From: Chloroflexaceae bacterium
GTDB taxonomy: Bacteria; Chloroflexota; Chloroflexia; Chloroflexales; Chloroflexaceae
Reading direction: 5' to 3'
Assembly (NCBI GenBank): GCA_026417815.1
Contig: JAOACN010000603.1
Location: 1 to 20,614, forward strand
DNA length: 20,614 nucleotides
Shown in pieces: positions 20,032-20,614 of this stretch. Made by a program: the position numbers and the translations under genes. The notes below the pieces were generated by a model. That model was given only the letters and a program-made list of their open reading frames with translations, did not search any database and had not been told where the DNA came from. Each line of letters starts with the position of its first letter. Within the stretch, counting starts at the first letter, position 1.

Positions 20032-20614
20032 GTGGATCGCCTGGACGCACCACCCGATGTTGTCATCCGGCGGTTACCGCTCTATGCCCGTAGCCTGCGC
20101 TACCTGCTCGAAGAAGGGGTGCACTCGGTTTCTTCGCAGGAACTGGGCGAGCGCATTAACGTCACCGCCGCCCAGATTCGCAAGGATCTTTCCTACTTCG
20201 GCGAGTTCGGGAAGCAAGGCATCGGCTACGATGTCGAGAAGCTGCTGAACCACATTGAGCGCATCCTGGGGCTGAACCAGCGCTGGCCGGTGGTCCTGGT
20301 CGGCGTCGGCTACCTCGGGCAGGCCATCGCTCGCTACGAGGGCTTTCACAAGCAGGGGTTGCAGATCGTCGGCCTCTTCGACACCGACCCGGCCAAGATC
20401 GGCGAGCACGTCAACGACCTGACCATTCTCCCCCTGGACCAGCTCACCCCGGTCATCCGCGAGCACCACGTGCGCCTGGCGATCATCGCCGTGCCGGCGG
20501 CGCAGGCCCAGCACGTCGCCGATCTGCTCATCGAGGCCGGCGTTCGCGCCATTTTGAACTATGCGCCGATTGTGCTGCAGACCCCCGATGATGTCTGGGT
20601 GCGCTACATCGATC
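20032..20614 (+). CDS. rex: Redox-sensing transcriptional repressor Rex (3' end cut off)
   Basis: 194 complete codons are present; the gene runs off the window and probably lacks about 15-25 residues. GTG 20032 is the start, with TGGAGG at 20021-20026. The N-terminal winged helix (about 12-80) contains the Rex hallmark IRKDLSYFGEFGKQGIGY (49-66). The Rossmann domain has GVGYLG (91-96), the acidic LFDTDP (Asp117), and IIAVPAAQAQHVADLLIEAGVRAILNYAP. Rex represses fermentation, respiration and NADH-related genes and is released from DNA when NADH rises relative to NAD+. An operator-like palindrome overlaps its promoter. The gene is divergent from the glycosyltransferase. The domain-swapped C-terminal helix is not in the window. 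Confidence 0.97.
   Translation, partial: MDRLDAPPDVVIRRLPLYARSLRYLLEEGVHSVSSQELGERINVTAAQIRKDLSYFGEFGKQGIGYDVEKLLNHIERILGLNQRWPVVLVGVGYLGQAIARYEGFHKQGLQIVGLFDTDPAKIGEHVNDLTILPLDQLTPVIREHHVRLAIIAVPAAQAQHVADLLIEAGVRAILNYAPIVLQTPDDVWVRYID

Overview
The window is high-GC bacterial DNA, most likely from the Chloroflexota (Chloroflexia, in the broad Chloroflexus/Roseiflexus neighbourhood). The support is indirect: a secreted protein with the extracellular modules common in that phylum, a Rex repressor, a bactofilin with an FtsB-like neighbour, and intergenic regions full of GC-rich palindromic repeats. No rRNA or tRNA gene was recognised, so the assignment is inference.

Left part (1-6324). After 300 bases of palindromic repeats comes a same-strand cluster: a small DUF5132-like membrane protein, a standalone HMA2-like protein with a hydrophobic tail, a very large P-type ATPase carrying its own HMA2-like domain behind an unrecognised N-terminal region, and a divergent S-adenosylmethionine synthetase. 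The synthetase start codon lies inside the end of the ATPase gene. This looks like a metal or cation handling locus joined to an unusual MAT paralogue, and it is the most interesting part of the window.

Middle (6325-12709). Phosphoenolpyruvate carboxylase (ppc) and a thioredoxin-type glutathione peroxidase are on the plus strand. They converge on a HEPN-MNT (type VII) toxin-antitoxin pair, with a 14-bp perfect hairpin between them. The HEPN reading frame is broken at a GC dinucleotide run, while the MNT antitoxin is intact. Next are a divergent pair: a cysteine-free medium-chain dehydrogenase (minus) and a class I methyltransferase (plus).

Right part (12710-20614). A repeat-rich gap leads to a secreted Gmad2/GerMN protein and a DUF1350-like alpha/beta hydrolase (plus). 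The minus strand then carries an FtsB/DivIC-like protein, a bactofilin with a strong promoter, pdxH and a GT4 glycosyltransferase. The window ends inside rex (plus), whose promoter is overlapped by a good match to a Rex operator, suggesting autoregulation. The glycosyltransferase and rex are divergent and share an inverted 12-bp promoter sequence.

Nearly every longer intergenic gap holds copies of a two-part palindromic repeat (a GGGGAAACC/GGTTTCCCC arm and a GGGAGGGC/GCCCTCCC arm).
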